This document shows, one piece after another, positions 36,191 to 44,996 of a stretch of 64,000 bases of DNA (its first letter is position 1; each line of letters opens with the position of its first letter). The notes under the pieces are model-generated. The model searched no databases, was not told where the DNA came from, and saw nothing but the letters and a program-made list of their open reading frames with translations. Both the position numbers and the translations under genes were made by a program. Origin of the DNA: Terrimonas ferruginea DSM 30193 (lineage in GTDB: Bacteria > Bacteroidota > Bacteroidia > Chitinophagales > Chitinophagaceae); NCBI RefSeq assembly GCF_000425585.1, contig NZ_KE384401.1, positions 1 to 64,000 of the forward strand, in the 5' to 3' direction.

Positions 36191-38752
36191 CTACCTTTTC
36201 CTTTTCTTCGTCAGTATCTTCTCAAACTCCGGCTCTTCCCGGATATTCCTGAGCATAATATCCGCACGTACGCCGCCGATATTATAACCGATCAGCGACA
36301 TGGCTTTTTCCAGCATTTCCAGCGCTTCTTTCTTACGACCGGCTTCGGCACTCAACTGCGCCAGCCTGTAATACGCATCTCCAAACTTTTTATCCAGCTT
36401 TATTGTCGAACGGAAATATTTTTCCGCAGTCTCATATTCCTTCAATTGAAAGGATGCTTCGCCATAGTTATGATAATAAGTTGCCACCTCCGGAGCAAGA
36501 CGGATGGCTTCCGCATAGCGATTGCGCGCAGCTTCGTACTCTTCCATTTTGAACAGCACATTTCCCATCTGGTTATAAGCATATGTATCCAGGCTGTCAA
36601 TTTCCAGCGACTTATAAAGCGCGCCAAATGCCAGCGTATCTTTCCCCAAACGGGAAGCCGCTTCCGCATAACCTTTCCAGGAACTGGTGCTCATACTGTC
36701 CAGGTATAAAGCGGTGGCGAACATACTCAGGGCCGTGCTATCCATTTCATACTCCAGCGATAAGTTGCCAATGCTCTGATAGGTGACCGGGTTTTCGGGA
36801 TCGAGGCTGGTCATTTTGTTGACATAATATGACGTGCTATCGGTATTGCCCATTCGTACATGCACCTGCATCGCGCCTTCCAGCGGATAGATGACCGTAC
36901 TGTCCACCTTCATGGCCTGGTAATAATATTGCAATGCTTCGGGGTATAATTTCCGGTAAAGATGAAAATGTCCGAGCAGCGTCCACAGGTAGGGATCGTT
37001 CGGATCTTTTTTCAATCCCTGTTTGATAAAATAAACGGCCGAATCCGGTTTATTGTAAGTATGATAATACAACATGCCTATTCCGGCGTAAGTGGTCTGG
37101 TAATTACTATCGATGATAATAGCCCTGCGGAAATATTTCATTGCCGAGTCCCCGCGGCTGCGATCAGCAAAGGATACGCCGAGATTGAAAATGGGATACA
37201 ACCAGTTCGGTGCAAGCTTTACACCGGTGCGGTAAGCTTTCTCCGCTTCCTCGGGCTGGCCGATAAAACTATGCATCAGGCCTTTCAGGTTATACAAATA
37301 AGCCGCCTGCGGTTTTAAAGCAATGGCGCTATCGACTTTGCGCAAGCTGAGATACTGATCTGTGCGTTTGTCGGAACGCCAGTTGGCATGCCCCTCGAGA
37401 AATAATAAGTTAACCTGTACATCCAGCGGGTTGTAATAGGCCGTATCGGCCACTTCGCGGAATACGCGCAGTTTGTTGGCGGCCGTCATGAAATAGGGAT
37501 AAGTATACAGGTTGTTGTTCTGCGCTGCATTCAGGTAGGTCCGGATCACTTTGGACACATCGCCCATCAGCAGGCTGCTGAGTTCGAACTTCAATTCATT
37601 AATTACCTGCGGAGAGAGTTTCGGATGCTTCAATACCTTGTTCAATAATTCATAGGCGCTGCCGGAGCCGATAAGTTCGTCGTTGTTCAGTGCGCGCATA
37701 TATTGCTGGTACCATTCCGTTAAACCAGCCGCCTTCATTTCTTCTTCGAGTCCGCCTCCGCGACCAACTGCGAGTAATGCATCTTCTTTCGTCATGCCTC
37801 CCCAGTTGCCGGCCTGCAGACGCTGCGCCAGTGCCTGTTTTTGTTCTGCCGTTACCGTGCTCAGCACCATCCCGTCGCGTTCGGTGCAGCAGTAGCGCGG
37901 GGTTTGTTTGTACTCTTTGGTGGTTTTGTCGTAGGAAGCGCGGTTCACATTTTTCTTTACATAGTCATACAACTCTGCCAACGTTACTTCACCGTCTTCC
38001 GGATCGGTATCGGCCATTCCCCTTAATCCATTGATGAAGTGCCAGGAAAATAATCCTCTGCCGCCACCCCAGCGCGCGTCTTCAAACGAGACCTGGTTGG
38101 AGGAGCAGGAAATGAATTGTATTTCTCCGGCTTTCCGTTCAAATATTTGCTGGTAAGCGATCGTAAGGCCTTCTTCTTTTCCCGGCAGTTCATTGGTGCG
38201 GCAGGCATCGGTGATCAGCACTACCTGCACGCCTTTGCGGGTTAACTCTTCGATCCGGACTTTAAGTTTATGAATATCGATGAGGCCAATGCCGGTTGAG
38301 TAATTGTTGCGGTCATTACCGGGAGGTGCGTCATACGCCAGCAGGTAAGCCTCATCGGCGCGGTAGGCATCGCCGTGGCCGGAAAAATAGATATAGAATA
38401 CATCGCCCTTCTGCAGTTTGTCTTTGAACCGGTTGAATTTTTTCCAGAACTCCATGAAACTGGCCTTTTCATTCATCAGCGTATCTACATTGGCCGATGG
38501 TAGCCGGCCACCGTCCTGTGCAACCAGGTAGCGATAAAATTCGCGGGCATCTTCATCGGCATAACGCAAAGAGCGATACGTATTGATATCCTCGTAACGC
38601 GAAATACCGGTGATAAGTGCGTACGCATTACCACTGAGCTTCATGGTATCGGTGCTTTCCGTAATGGTGCCTTTGGTAACGGGCTGGGCAAACGTTAAGC
38701 AGCAGATACAACAAGCCACAAGTAGCAGCGACAGTTGGAATAACGGTTTCAT
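36191..38752 (-). CDS. Exported caspase with C-terminal TPR array (caspase 2)
   Basis: An 853-residue protein with a signal peptide (MKPLFQLSLLLVACCICCLTFAQ). The C14 domain comes first (about residues 40-290), with His126 (YFSGHGD) and Cys184 in TDACRTNELPG. The DACRT form differs from the DACHSG of the other three caspases. From about 430 to 850 there are many TPR units (YQTTYAGIGMLYYHTYNKPDSAVYFIKQGL, YHNYGEASFQLKEYETAEKYF), suggesting protein partners or substrates. The ATG at 38752 begins the signal peptide. Its promoter carries the TACCC-N6-GGGTA operator (38812-38827). It is probably a separate transcript downstream of caspase 3 on the same strand. Confidence 0.9.
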   Translation of the reverse strand: MKPLFQLSLLLVACCICCLTFAQPVTKGTITESTDTMKLSGNAYALITGISRYEDINTYRSLRYADEDAREFYRYLVAQDGGRLPSANVDTLMNEKASFMEFWKKFNRFKDKLQKGDVFYIYFSGHGDAYRADEAYLLAYDAPPGNDRNNYSTGIGLIDIHKLKVRIEELTRKGVQVVLITDACRTNELPGKEEGLTIAYQQIFERKAGEIQFISCSSNQVSFEDARWGGGRGLFSWHFINGLRGMADTDPEDGEVTLAELYDYVKKNVNRASYDKTTKEYKQTPRYCCTERDGMVLSTVTAEQKQALAQRLQAGNWGGMTKEDALLAVGRGGGLEEEMKAAGLTEWYQQYMRALNNDELIGSGSAYELLNKVLKHPKLSPQVINELKFELSSLLMGDVSKVIRTYLNAAQNNNLYTYPYFMTAANKLRVFREVADTAYYNPLDVQVNLLFLEGHANWRSDKRTDQYLSLRKVDSAIALKPQAAYLYNLKGLMHSFIGQPEEAEKAYRTGVKLAPNWLYPIFNLGVSFADRSRGDSAMKYFRRAIIIDSNYQTTYAGIGMLYYHTYNKPDSAVYFIKQGLKKDPNDPYLWTLLGHFHLYRKLYPEALQYYYQAMKVDSTVIYPLEGAMQVHVRMGNTDSTSYYVNKMTSLDPENPVTYQSIGNLSLEYEMDSTALSMFATALYLDSMSTSSWKGYAEAASRLGKDTLAFGALYKSLEIDSLDTYAYNQMGNVLFKMEEYEAARNRYAEAIRLAPEVATYYHNYGEASFQLKEYETAEKYFRSTIKLDKKFGDAYYRLAQLSAEAGRKKEALEMLEKAMSLIGYNIGGVRADIMLRNIREEPEFEKILTKKRKR

Positions 38753-38786
38753 AATAGCGAAATGCAAAGGGCATTTGGTGGAAAAC

Positions 38787-38827
38787 TAGGCATTGCGGCT
38801 TTTATCTCCTATACCCGTCTCAGGGTA
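38787..38827 (-). promoter_or_regulatory. Operator and -7-like box of caspase 2 (TACCC-N6-GGGTA-N23-TA)
   Basis: On the minus strand, TACCC (38827-38823), six bases, GGGTA (38816-38812), 23 bases, then TAGTTTTC (from 38788) as a -7-like box, 36 bases before the ATG. The same layout with identical spacings stands before the HtrA-like gene and caspase 4. The -33 position carries no TTTG, so the promoter probably needs an activator bound at the dyad. Confidence 0.7.
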
Positions 38828-38831
38828 TTCT

Positions 38832-41800
38832 TTACAATTCCCAGTCGTATTCGCTCGTTTCCTGCCTGGATGTAGGTTGCTGAAGGCCGTTGGTTAACTG
38901 CTCCACGCGGCGGCTTACATGTTGTCTTAATGCACTGATGCGGATACTTTCCGGTTGTTGATTGAGCGCTTCGAGAATGGCATAAGTAAACACGCCGTTG
39001 CCAAGTGTACCTCTTTCCTGTGCAAACTGCGTTCCCGCCGCCGCGGAAATAATGGTTGCCCCGGTGCCTCTGCCCACATTGATGAAAAGGGATTGCATCA
39101 GCTCAAAACTATTCTGAAGTCCGATGCGTCCGCCGTCGTCGGTGGATTCTGTAATGCCTCCTTTGGTCGTAATACCTTTTGTGGCCAGTCCGCCGGATGC
39201 TTGTTTTATTTTTTCAAATTCCTCTTTATCTACTTCTCCGCTATGGCAGGCATCGATGAGCAGCAGCTTTCTGCGCTGCGGGATGCCGTCCAGCAGGTTT
39301 TCAAGTTGCTCGTAAGGCAAGCCGTTTGATGACGGATTGCTGAATGCAATATTGTAAGTGGAGAGATAATAGTCGAACTGCTGATCCAGCAGGCCGTGAC
39401 CCGAATAAGCGATCACCACTTTGTCGTTGTGATTGCCGGTTTTCAGCTTTTCTTTTAAGGCAATGATATTGTCAACGGTTACGCGTTCATCAAATAAGGT
39501 ATCTGCTATGATCAGGCGGTCTCCGTATTTTTTGCGGAAGGTCGCGGTGAGGTCGCGGATATCTTTTACGCTCCAGCGGAGATTGTGTGCGCTGTCGGCA
39601 AACCGGTTGATGCCAATGCCTGCAAAGTAAAGCCGGCCTTCGGTTTCGGCTGATGACGGATAATTTACAAAAAGCGGCGTCCGGGAACTCTCCAACCCGC
39701 CCGCATCAGACAAAGCCGCCTCAATCCGGTTTTCTCCCGGAGATAAGAGGATGCTGAGGGAGGTGTCGATATTTGTGGTATTGACACGGATGCCGGTTTT
39801 GGTAAACACGGGCACCTCATTGATCCAGATATGCAAATAACCGGTTGGTGTTGTAAGCAGTCCCTTTAAATGCAAGGGAAGTTGCGGTTGTTCCTGCACG
39901 TAGCTGAGCTCGCTCCGGTTGGCAATGCCGAGCTGCGGCAATAAATTTTTTTGCGAAGCAAGACTATCGATACCCGCTTTTTTCAGCCGTTTGGTAAAAG
40001 CTTTTTGATAGGCCCGGATCAATAAAGTATCAGTCGTATTTAGAGAGGAAAGAACGAGGTCTGGCCGGTTGTAACGAAGATCAAAACTGGAAAAGGAAAC
40101 AACTTTTTCATCCACCAGCATGTTTAGCCGGTTGGAGCGGCCTTTTGTTTTATAAAAGCCTTCCGGTGTGTAAACCACATATTGATCCGCGCCGAAAGAA
40201 ATCCAGTTTGTTGCGGTTGCCTGTGGCTGCGTGTAGGGAATTACACGGATCTTGTTTTCGTTATTTGAAATCAGCGCGAGATATTCTTCGTTCAATGCAT
40301 AATAAAACGCTTTTTCTCCTGCCGTGTTTGGCAGGGAATACATGCGGTTTTTGTCCTGCTGCCAGATGCGGATACTATCGCTGTTGAAAAACGCCATGAT
40401 AAACGGATGCGCAGAGACGATCACATGTTGTGGTGCTTCTGTTACCGCGAAACTCCGATACAGCGATCCGTCCTTTTTGCTGGTAAGTGAAACAGCGGGT
40501 TTTACGGGTTCAATGCCTTTTACCATGCGGAAGAAGCGCCCGAGCCGGAGCGTATCGAACTGGTATTTTTCCATGCGGGCAAAAAAATCATTCGCCGTTT
40601 CGGCGCCGCAGGCTCTCATGTAAAAAAGATCACGGTCCATCACATCCCAGGCGGAGGTTTCCTTCGTTAAACCAGCTGCGGCGATAAAAATGTCGGGCAC
40701 CTGGTAGGCCGGTAGTTTGCGCGGATCGCAGGTTTTAGGTAATCCTTCGGGATTGAAAAACGACCACTCGACATCCGAAGATCCTCTCATGGTATAACGA
40801 TGAACGCCTGCACCGGCGAGTCCTTCTTTTAGTGCATCGCTCTGCGCCTTTAATAAAGAGCGTTGATCTTTATCGAACCGGAAAACAATGGCACTGCTAA
40901 AAAAACCGATATCCGGTTTTTGTACGGTGTCGACGAGATAAAGATTGTCTTTGAAGGTGTACCGGTAAACGGCACCGCTGGTGTGGTGCGAGTAAATCGT
41001 GTCTCCGGCTTCGGAAAAAGTTACATCATAAGCAATATGATCCGGTAGTGCAATTGATTGTTGCAAACCTGCGGATGACAAATCCCAGAACCTCAAAACA
41101 CAACCCCGCGAACCGAAATGTGTGGTGATCATTTCGCGGTTGCCACGCAAATACACACCGGTCAACTGTGGCGTCGGATCTTCCTCGAGTTCTCCGGTTT
41201 TCTTTCCCGATTCAATATTGATCACCTCTACATTACCAAAGAAATTGCCGCAAAACAAGGAACGGTCCTGTACGCAGATGCTGGTATAAGAAGCCGGAAC
41301 GGCAGACTGATAAAAACGGGATTCCGCCACTTTTCCCTCAAACGGCATTTGTAAAACGCGTTGGTTATTTGTGCCGATAAAGATTTTTTTCCTGGTACTG
41401 TCTGCATATACTCCCTGTACCAGTTCTCCTTTTTCACCGCCCTTTACGGGTATGATGGTTGATCGGATTCCCGCAGCACTGAAATCCAGGCGCAACAGAT
41501 TTCCCTCGCGGGCAACAAAGGCGGTATTGTTTCCTGCAAAATCGTAACCATACATACCGGTACAGTAATTGGCGGCCGCCGCAATTTTTTTCCCGGCAGT
41601 ATCAATGATTAATTGTTCATGTATACCCAGGAGATAAAGCCGGTTGGCCGTTTCTCTGATGGAAAAAACGGCGTCGGAGGAAAAAGGAATCGAGCGGTAA
41701 GGCTTGCCATTCAGCAATTGCGTTTCATTGGCAAACGAATAAATCTTTTTCTCCGACACGACTCTTACTATCGCGCCATTGCTGATTGCGCTTACACGGT

Positions 41801-42158
41801 CGTTAAGGATATGAGCGGATTTGCTGATTTGCCGGGCAGACAATACATGTTGCAAATCGAAAATATCCATGCCCTTGTCTCCTGCCACCAGTAGATACTG
41901 CTTGTACAATCGTGCATCATTCACTTCGTTTTGGGAAGAATTGGTGCGCAGTACTATTTTCTTCTCGGCACGATTCCACACGAGTACTCCTCCATCAGCC
42001 GCTATCACGATGTATTGTTCGCGTGAGATGGGCAATATTTTTTTTATAGCAGCCGTGAATCCTGTTTGATAGGAAATGTCAATTTTCTGGCCATGGACAA
42101 CAGTATTCCAGGCGCAGGCAAACAAGAGGCATAGGAGGAACAGGAAAATTTTTTTCAT
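38832..42158 (-). CDS. Exported beta-propeller-like protein with C-terminal caspase domain (caspase 3)
   Basis: An 1108-residue protein with a signal peptide (MKKIFLFLLCLLFACAWNTVVHGQ). Propeller-like blades cover about 30-650 (DGGVLVWNRAEKKIVLRT, VLRFWDLSSAGLQQSIALP), then a linker and a C14 domain from about 840. His921 (AYSGHG) and Cys971 (LIDACHSGE) are present. The end NGLQQPTSRQE then YDWEL matches that of caspase 1, so the two are paralogues. It begins 15 bases after a lipoprotein gene, so the two form an operon. That operon is read from the divergent control region at 43149-43316. Confidence 0.9.
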   Translation of the reverse strand: MKKIFLFLLCLLFACAWNTVVHGQKIDISYQTGFTAAIKKILPISREQYIVIAADGGVLVWNRAEKKIVLRTNSSQNEVNDARLYKQYLLVAGDKGMDIFDLQHVLSARQISKSAHILNDRVSAISNGAIVRVVSEKKIYSFANETQLLNGKPYRSIPFSSDAVFSIRETANRLYLLGIHEQLIIDTAGKKIAAAANYCTGMYGYDFAGNNTAFVAREGNLLRLDFSAAGIRSTIIPVKGGEKGELVQGVYADSTRKKIFIGTNNQRVLQMPFEGKVAESRFYQSAVPASYTSICVQDRSLFCGNFFGNVEVINIESGKKTGELEEDPTPQLTGVYLRGNREMITTHFGSRGCVLRFWDLSSAGLQQSIALPDHIAYDVTFSEAGDTIYSHHTSGAVYRYTFKDNLYLVDTVQKPDIGFFSSAIVFRFDKDQRSLLKAQSDALKEGLAGAGVHRYTMRGSSDVEWSFFNPEGLPKTCDPRKLPAYQVPDIFIAAAGLTKETSAWDVMDRDLFYMRACGAETANDFFARMEKYQFDTLRLGRFFRMVKGIEPVKPAVSLTSKKDGSLYRSFAVTEAPQHVIVSAHPFIMAFFNSDSIRIWQQDKNRMYSLPNTAGEKAFYYALNEEYLALISNNENKIRVIPYTQPQATATNWISFGADQYVVYTPEGFYKTKGRSNRLNMLVDEKVVSFSSFDLRYNRPDLVLSSLNTTDTLLIRAYQKAFTKRLKKAGIDSLASQKNLLPQLGIANRSELSYVQEQPQLPLHLKGLLTTPTGYLHIWINEVPVFTKTGIRVNTTNIDTSLSILLSPGENRIEAALSDAGGLESSRTPLFVNYPSSAETEGRLYFAGIGINRFADSAHNLRWSVKDIRDLTATFRKKYGDRLIIADTLFDERVTVDNIIALKEKLKTGNHNDKVVIAYSGHGLLDQQFDYYLSTYNIAFSNPSSNGLPYEQLENLLDGIPQRRKLLLIDACHSGEVDKEEFEKIKQASGGLATKGITTKGGITESTDDGGRIGLQNSFELMQSLFINVGRGTGATIISAAAGTQFAQERGTLGNGVFTYAILEALNQQPESIRISALRQHVSRRVEQLTNGLQQPTSRQETSEYDWEL

Positions 42159-42173
42159 GCAGGGTGTATTGGA

Positions 42174-43148
42174 CTATTGCAGCTCGTCGGGCAATAGTTT
42201 TTGATTGATCACTTTCTGGAAATTCTTTTCATTCGATTCGAGGAGGCGACCGGCATTATCGAGCAGTACCCGGCTGACAAATACGTCTTTACTGCTTTCT
42301 TTTACGTTGACACGGATATTGTAAACGCCCTGGCTCCAGCTTTTCTTCAAATCTTTTCCATCCATATAATAACCAAAGGACCGCGGCACGATAAAGGACC
42401 GGCCGATGATACGCGTGCGGGAAGGCAGGCTGTCGTAGTAAGCTTTGAAGCCGGGATCATTGTGATCGAGCGGCGCATCCCGCAGGGTGAAATAAAATTT
42501 TCCCAATGTCACATTGTCGAAAAGCTGACCGTGTTCATTAACGTAAGAGGTAGTGAAAACGATCTCGAAGTCCATGTTGAGCTTTTTCTTTTTGCGCCGC
42601 GGAACTTTTGCTTTTGCATAATACAACTGGAACTTTTCGAGCCGAAGTCTGAACATGGAGTTGTTGATGATTTCGCTGAGGCTGGTGGTATCGAGGCGGA
42701 AAGTGGCGGTAAAAGCGGTGTCCAGTCCACCTGCTTTGTTGCGGAAGGTGCGGCACAAAGAGAAGCCGCTGAACTGCATACCTACCGGATCGAAAGCGCT
42801 TTGGGAGGATAATTGGTCATAGAAATACAGGTCGCTCAGGGAAAAAGGGTAAGCTGCAGCGTATTTACTTTTTTCATTGGCGATCATCTTTTTTACCGTA
42901 TTTACGCCGAGCGAAACAAGGCTGCCGGTGGCGGAGGCCAGGGAAATACCACGGTTGCCCAGACCACGGGTGGCCAGGGTCGGGATTTCCTGCTCGCGGA
43001 GTTTGGCAAACTGTACAATATCCGGTTTCTGTTTGATCTCCATGTTTTCCCGCGAAGCGCTGACAGCCGATCCTTCCCTGGCCGAACGGCATGAAACCAG
43101 TGCCAATGCTGCCATAGCGACGAAAACGCCAACCCTTCTATCCCTCAT
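42174..43148 (-). CDS. Lipoprotein in operon with caspase 3
   Basis: A 324-residue lipoprotein (signal ending LALVSC, lipid site at Cys20). I do not recognise the family. The protein has a Gly/Ser stretch (GLGNRGISLASATGSLVSLGVN) and a basic KRRK-like segment (VPRRKKKKLNMDFE). The C-terminal half looks beta-rich. It is the first gene of a two-gene operon with caspase 3, 15 bases apart, and is divergent from the HtrA-like protease gene. It could be a substrate, anchor or inhibitor of the peptidase; none of these is shown. Confidence 0.75.
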   Translation of the reverse strand: MRDRRVGVFVAMAALALVSCRSAREGSAVSASRENMEIKQKPDIVQFAKLREQEIPTLATRGLGNRGISLASATGSLVSLGVNTVKKMIANEKSKYAAAYPFSLSDLYFYDQLSSQSAFDPVGMQFSGFSLCRTFRNKAGGLDTAFTATFRLDTTSLSEIINNSMFRLRLEKFQLYYAKAKVPRRKKKKLNMDFEIVFTTSYVNEHGQLFDNVTLGKFYFTLRDAPLDHNDPGFKAYYDSLPSRTRIIGRSFIVPRSFGYYMDGKDLKKSWSQGVYNIRVNVKESSKDVFVSRVLLDNAGRLLESNEKNFQKVINQKLLPDELQ

Positions 43149-43171
43149 TGTATGTTATTTTGGGAACAAAA

Positions 43172-43253
43172 TACAGAGAAACGGTAACCCGGGGAATACC
43201 CTCTTGTACCCTTTTTGGGGTACATAAAAAATTGCGGCTTCAGGGTATTTTCG
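43172..43253. promoter_or_regulatory. Divergent control region with three to four TACCC/GGGTA half-sites
   Basis: On the plus strand: TACCC (43197-43201), TACCC (43207-43211), six bases, GGGTA (43218-43222), 23 bases, TATTTTCG (43246-43253) as -7-like box of the HtrA-like gene. On the minus strand the half-site at 43201-43197 reads GGGTA and is also followed after 23 bases by TATTTTG (43173-43167), a possible -7 box for the lipoprotein/caspase 3 operon. One cluster of half-sites may thus drive both directions. Confidence 0.65.
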
Positions 43254-43316
43254 CCAGTTGACAATTGCCATACATTCGAACCGTCAATACTCATTAACCA
43301 CCTTCATTTTACTAAA

Positions 43317-44831
43317 ATGAAAAAGATTGTTTTTCTTCTTGCGGCAAGTGTCATGATGATCCCGGCCGCTTTTGCCCAAAAAACCAGCGCTTCCAAAATG
43401 CTGGACAAAGCGCTCAGCAGCGTAGTAACCGTTGCCGTGTATGAGAGTGGCGTTGGCAACAAAACCCTTGGTTTCCGTGGCAATTCTTCCGAAATGGCTT
43501 ATGCACGTGCACTCGATCTTACCGGCGCACAAGGCAGCGGTTCTGGTTTTGTGATCCAGGAAAACGGCAAATACTATGTGATCACCAATGCACACGTGAT
43601 CGAAAGTGCCGCCGACAAAAAAGGCAGCATCTATGTATACAGTATCAACTACACCAAATACGAAGCAAAAATTGTAGGCGGCGATTCGTTTTACGACCTG
43701 GCCGTACTGGAGTTTACCGGCAAACCGGGAGCAGAGATTACTTCTATTGCATTCCGCAAAAATGATATTGACGTGGGAGAACCCGTGTATGCCATCGGCA
43801 ACCCGCTCGGGGATTATCCCTACTCCGTTTCCGAAGGAATTATCAGTGCCAAGAACCGTGTACGCGGCGGCCTGACCGGCAAATTTGGTTTTCTGCAAAC
43901 AACCGCTACCGTTATCTGGGGCAACAGCGGCGGTCCGCTGGTAGATGCCAATGGCGAAGTGGCGGGCATCAACTCACAAATCGCATTTGCAGATCGTGGC
44001 GACCAGAGTATCTGGCAGCCGCAGATCAACTTTGCACTCGAAGCCGGTATCTCCCGCAGGCTGATCACCGATATTCTTACTAATAAAGGGCTGGTGAAAC
44101 GAGCTTATATCGGCGTGGAAATCGCTGCGGCAAAACCCAACACATCCAACCGCAATTCACTGCGCGCTTCTGCTAATGTGGAAACCCGACCCGTGATCAG
44201 TGGCGTTGTTCCCGGAAGCCCGGCTGCTGCTGCATTAGCATCGTACAAAGGATATGTGGTGGAAGCGGTGAACGGACAGAATGTACGCAGTATTGAAGAG
44301 GTGCTGGGACAATTTGAGAAAACAATGCCCGGTCAGGATATCCAATTCCGTTTGAGCCTCAACGGCAGTACGCAAACGGTAAAAGTAACCACGCGCGCAT
44401 CCAATGCCACTACAATGACCTCGATCAGTGATTATGTGTCATCGGCCTGGGGCGGTCGTTTGCTCAGCGGCACTGAAAACCTGACGATCAACTTCAATAA
44501 TCCGCAGAAATATGCAGCTTATCGCAACCAGGCATCAGAAGGTATCTGGTACGTAGGCAATACCAATAACAGCTTGCCCAGCAATACACTTTTCAGTAAC
44601 GACTGGATCGTGATTGCTGCGGGCATTATTTCAAAAACCGGCGGTCAGGTATGGCGTGTATCGGATGCGGCCGATCTTGCGGCGGCGTTGCGTTTGGGCG
44701 GTTCTACCGGTATTATCGACCTGGTATTGTTCCGCAAAGGCGGCAATCCGGAAGATGACAGCAATTATATCCAAAAACGTTTCGTATTATCGGGCAGTGA
44801 TGCGGTGTTTAAGCAGACGCTTTGGTATTAG
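43317..44831 (+). CDS. Exported HtrA-like serine protease (trypsin fold plus PDZ)
   Basis: A 504-residue S1C-type protease. The signal peptide is MKKIVFLLAASVMMIPAAFA. The catalytic triad is complete: His93 (TNAHV), Asp127 (FYDLAVLEF) and Ser204 (GNSGGPL). A PDZ-like domain lies at about 280-360 (GVVPGSPAAAALASYKGYVVEAVNGQNV). The C-terminal 140 residues have no family I recognise. The ATG at 43317 starts the signal peptide; a longer frame back to 43215 would cross the promoter. In HtrA-type proteins the PDZ domain senses unfolded or cleaved substrate. It probably works in the periplasm with the exported caspases. Confidence 0.9.
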   Translation: MKKIVFLLAASVMMIPAAFAQKTSASKMLDKALSSVVTVAVYESGVGNKTLGFRGNSSEMAYARALDLTGAQGSGSGFVIQENGKYYVITNAHVIESAADKKGSIYVYSINYTKYEAKIVGGDSFYDLAVLEFTGKPGAEITSIAFRKNDIDVGEPVYAIGNPLGDYPYSVSEGIISAKNRVRGGLTGKFGFLQTTATVIWGNSGGPLVDANGEVAGINSQIAFADRGDQSIWQPQINFALEAGISRRLITDILTNKGLVKRAYIGVEIAAAKPNTSNRNSLRASANVETRPVISGVVPGSPAAAALASYKGYVVEAVNGQNVRSIEEVLGQFEKTMPGQDIQFRLSLNGSTQTVKVTTRASNATTMTSISDYVSSAWGGRLLSGTENLTINFNNPQKYAAYRNQASEGIWYVGNTNNSLPSNTLFSNDWIVIAAGIISKTGGQVWRVSDAADLAAALRLGGSTGIIDLVLFRKGGNPEDDSNYIQKRFVLSGSDAVFKQTLWY

Positions 44832-44832
44832 G

Positions 44833-44996
44833 GACAATCGTGAATGGTGAATCGTCAATAAGTGAATCAGTGAAGCCCCTTGCGCTTTAATAGCTCTGCC
44901 GCCTTGCGTGAAAAAAAGCGCGGGGTTTCCCGTAAAGAAGTTAAGGAGCAAGAATCCCTATTACTTATAACTTAATACCTAAAACTTACTACTTAG
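44833..44996. repeat. Mixed array island before the CHASE2 gene
   Basis: CGTGAATGGTGAATCGTCAAT-like units (about 44840-44862) are followed by a degenerate CGTGAAAAAAAGCGCGGGG / AAGTTAAGGAGC element (about 44905-44952), then TTACTTATAACTTAATACC-type units (about 44960-44996). The last unit ends in TAG, the in-frame stop directly before the TTG start of the CHASE2 gene. Confidence 0.65.

Noticed and set aside
43215-43316. An N-terminal extension of 34 residues on the HtrA-like protease
   Set aside because: The extension crosses the operator and -7 box and lacks protein-like character; the ATG at 43317 starts a clean signal peptide.
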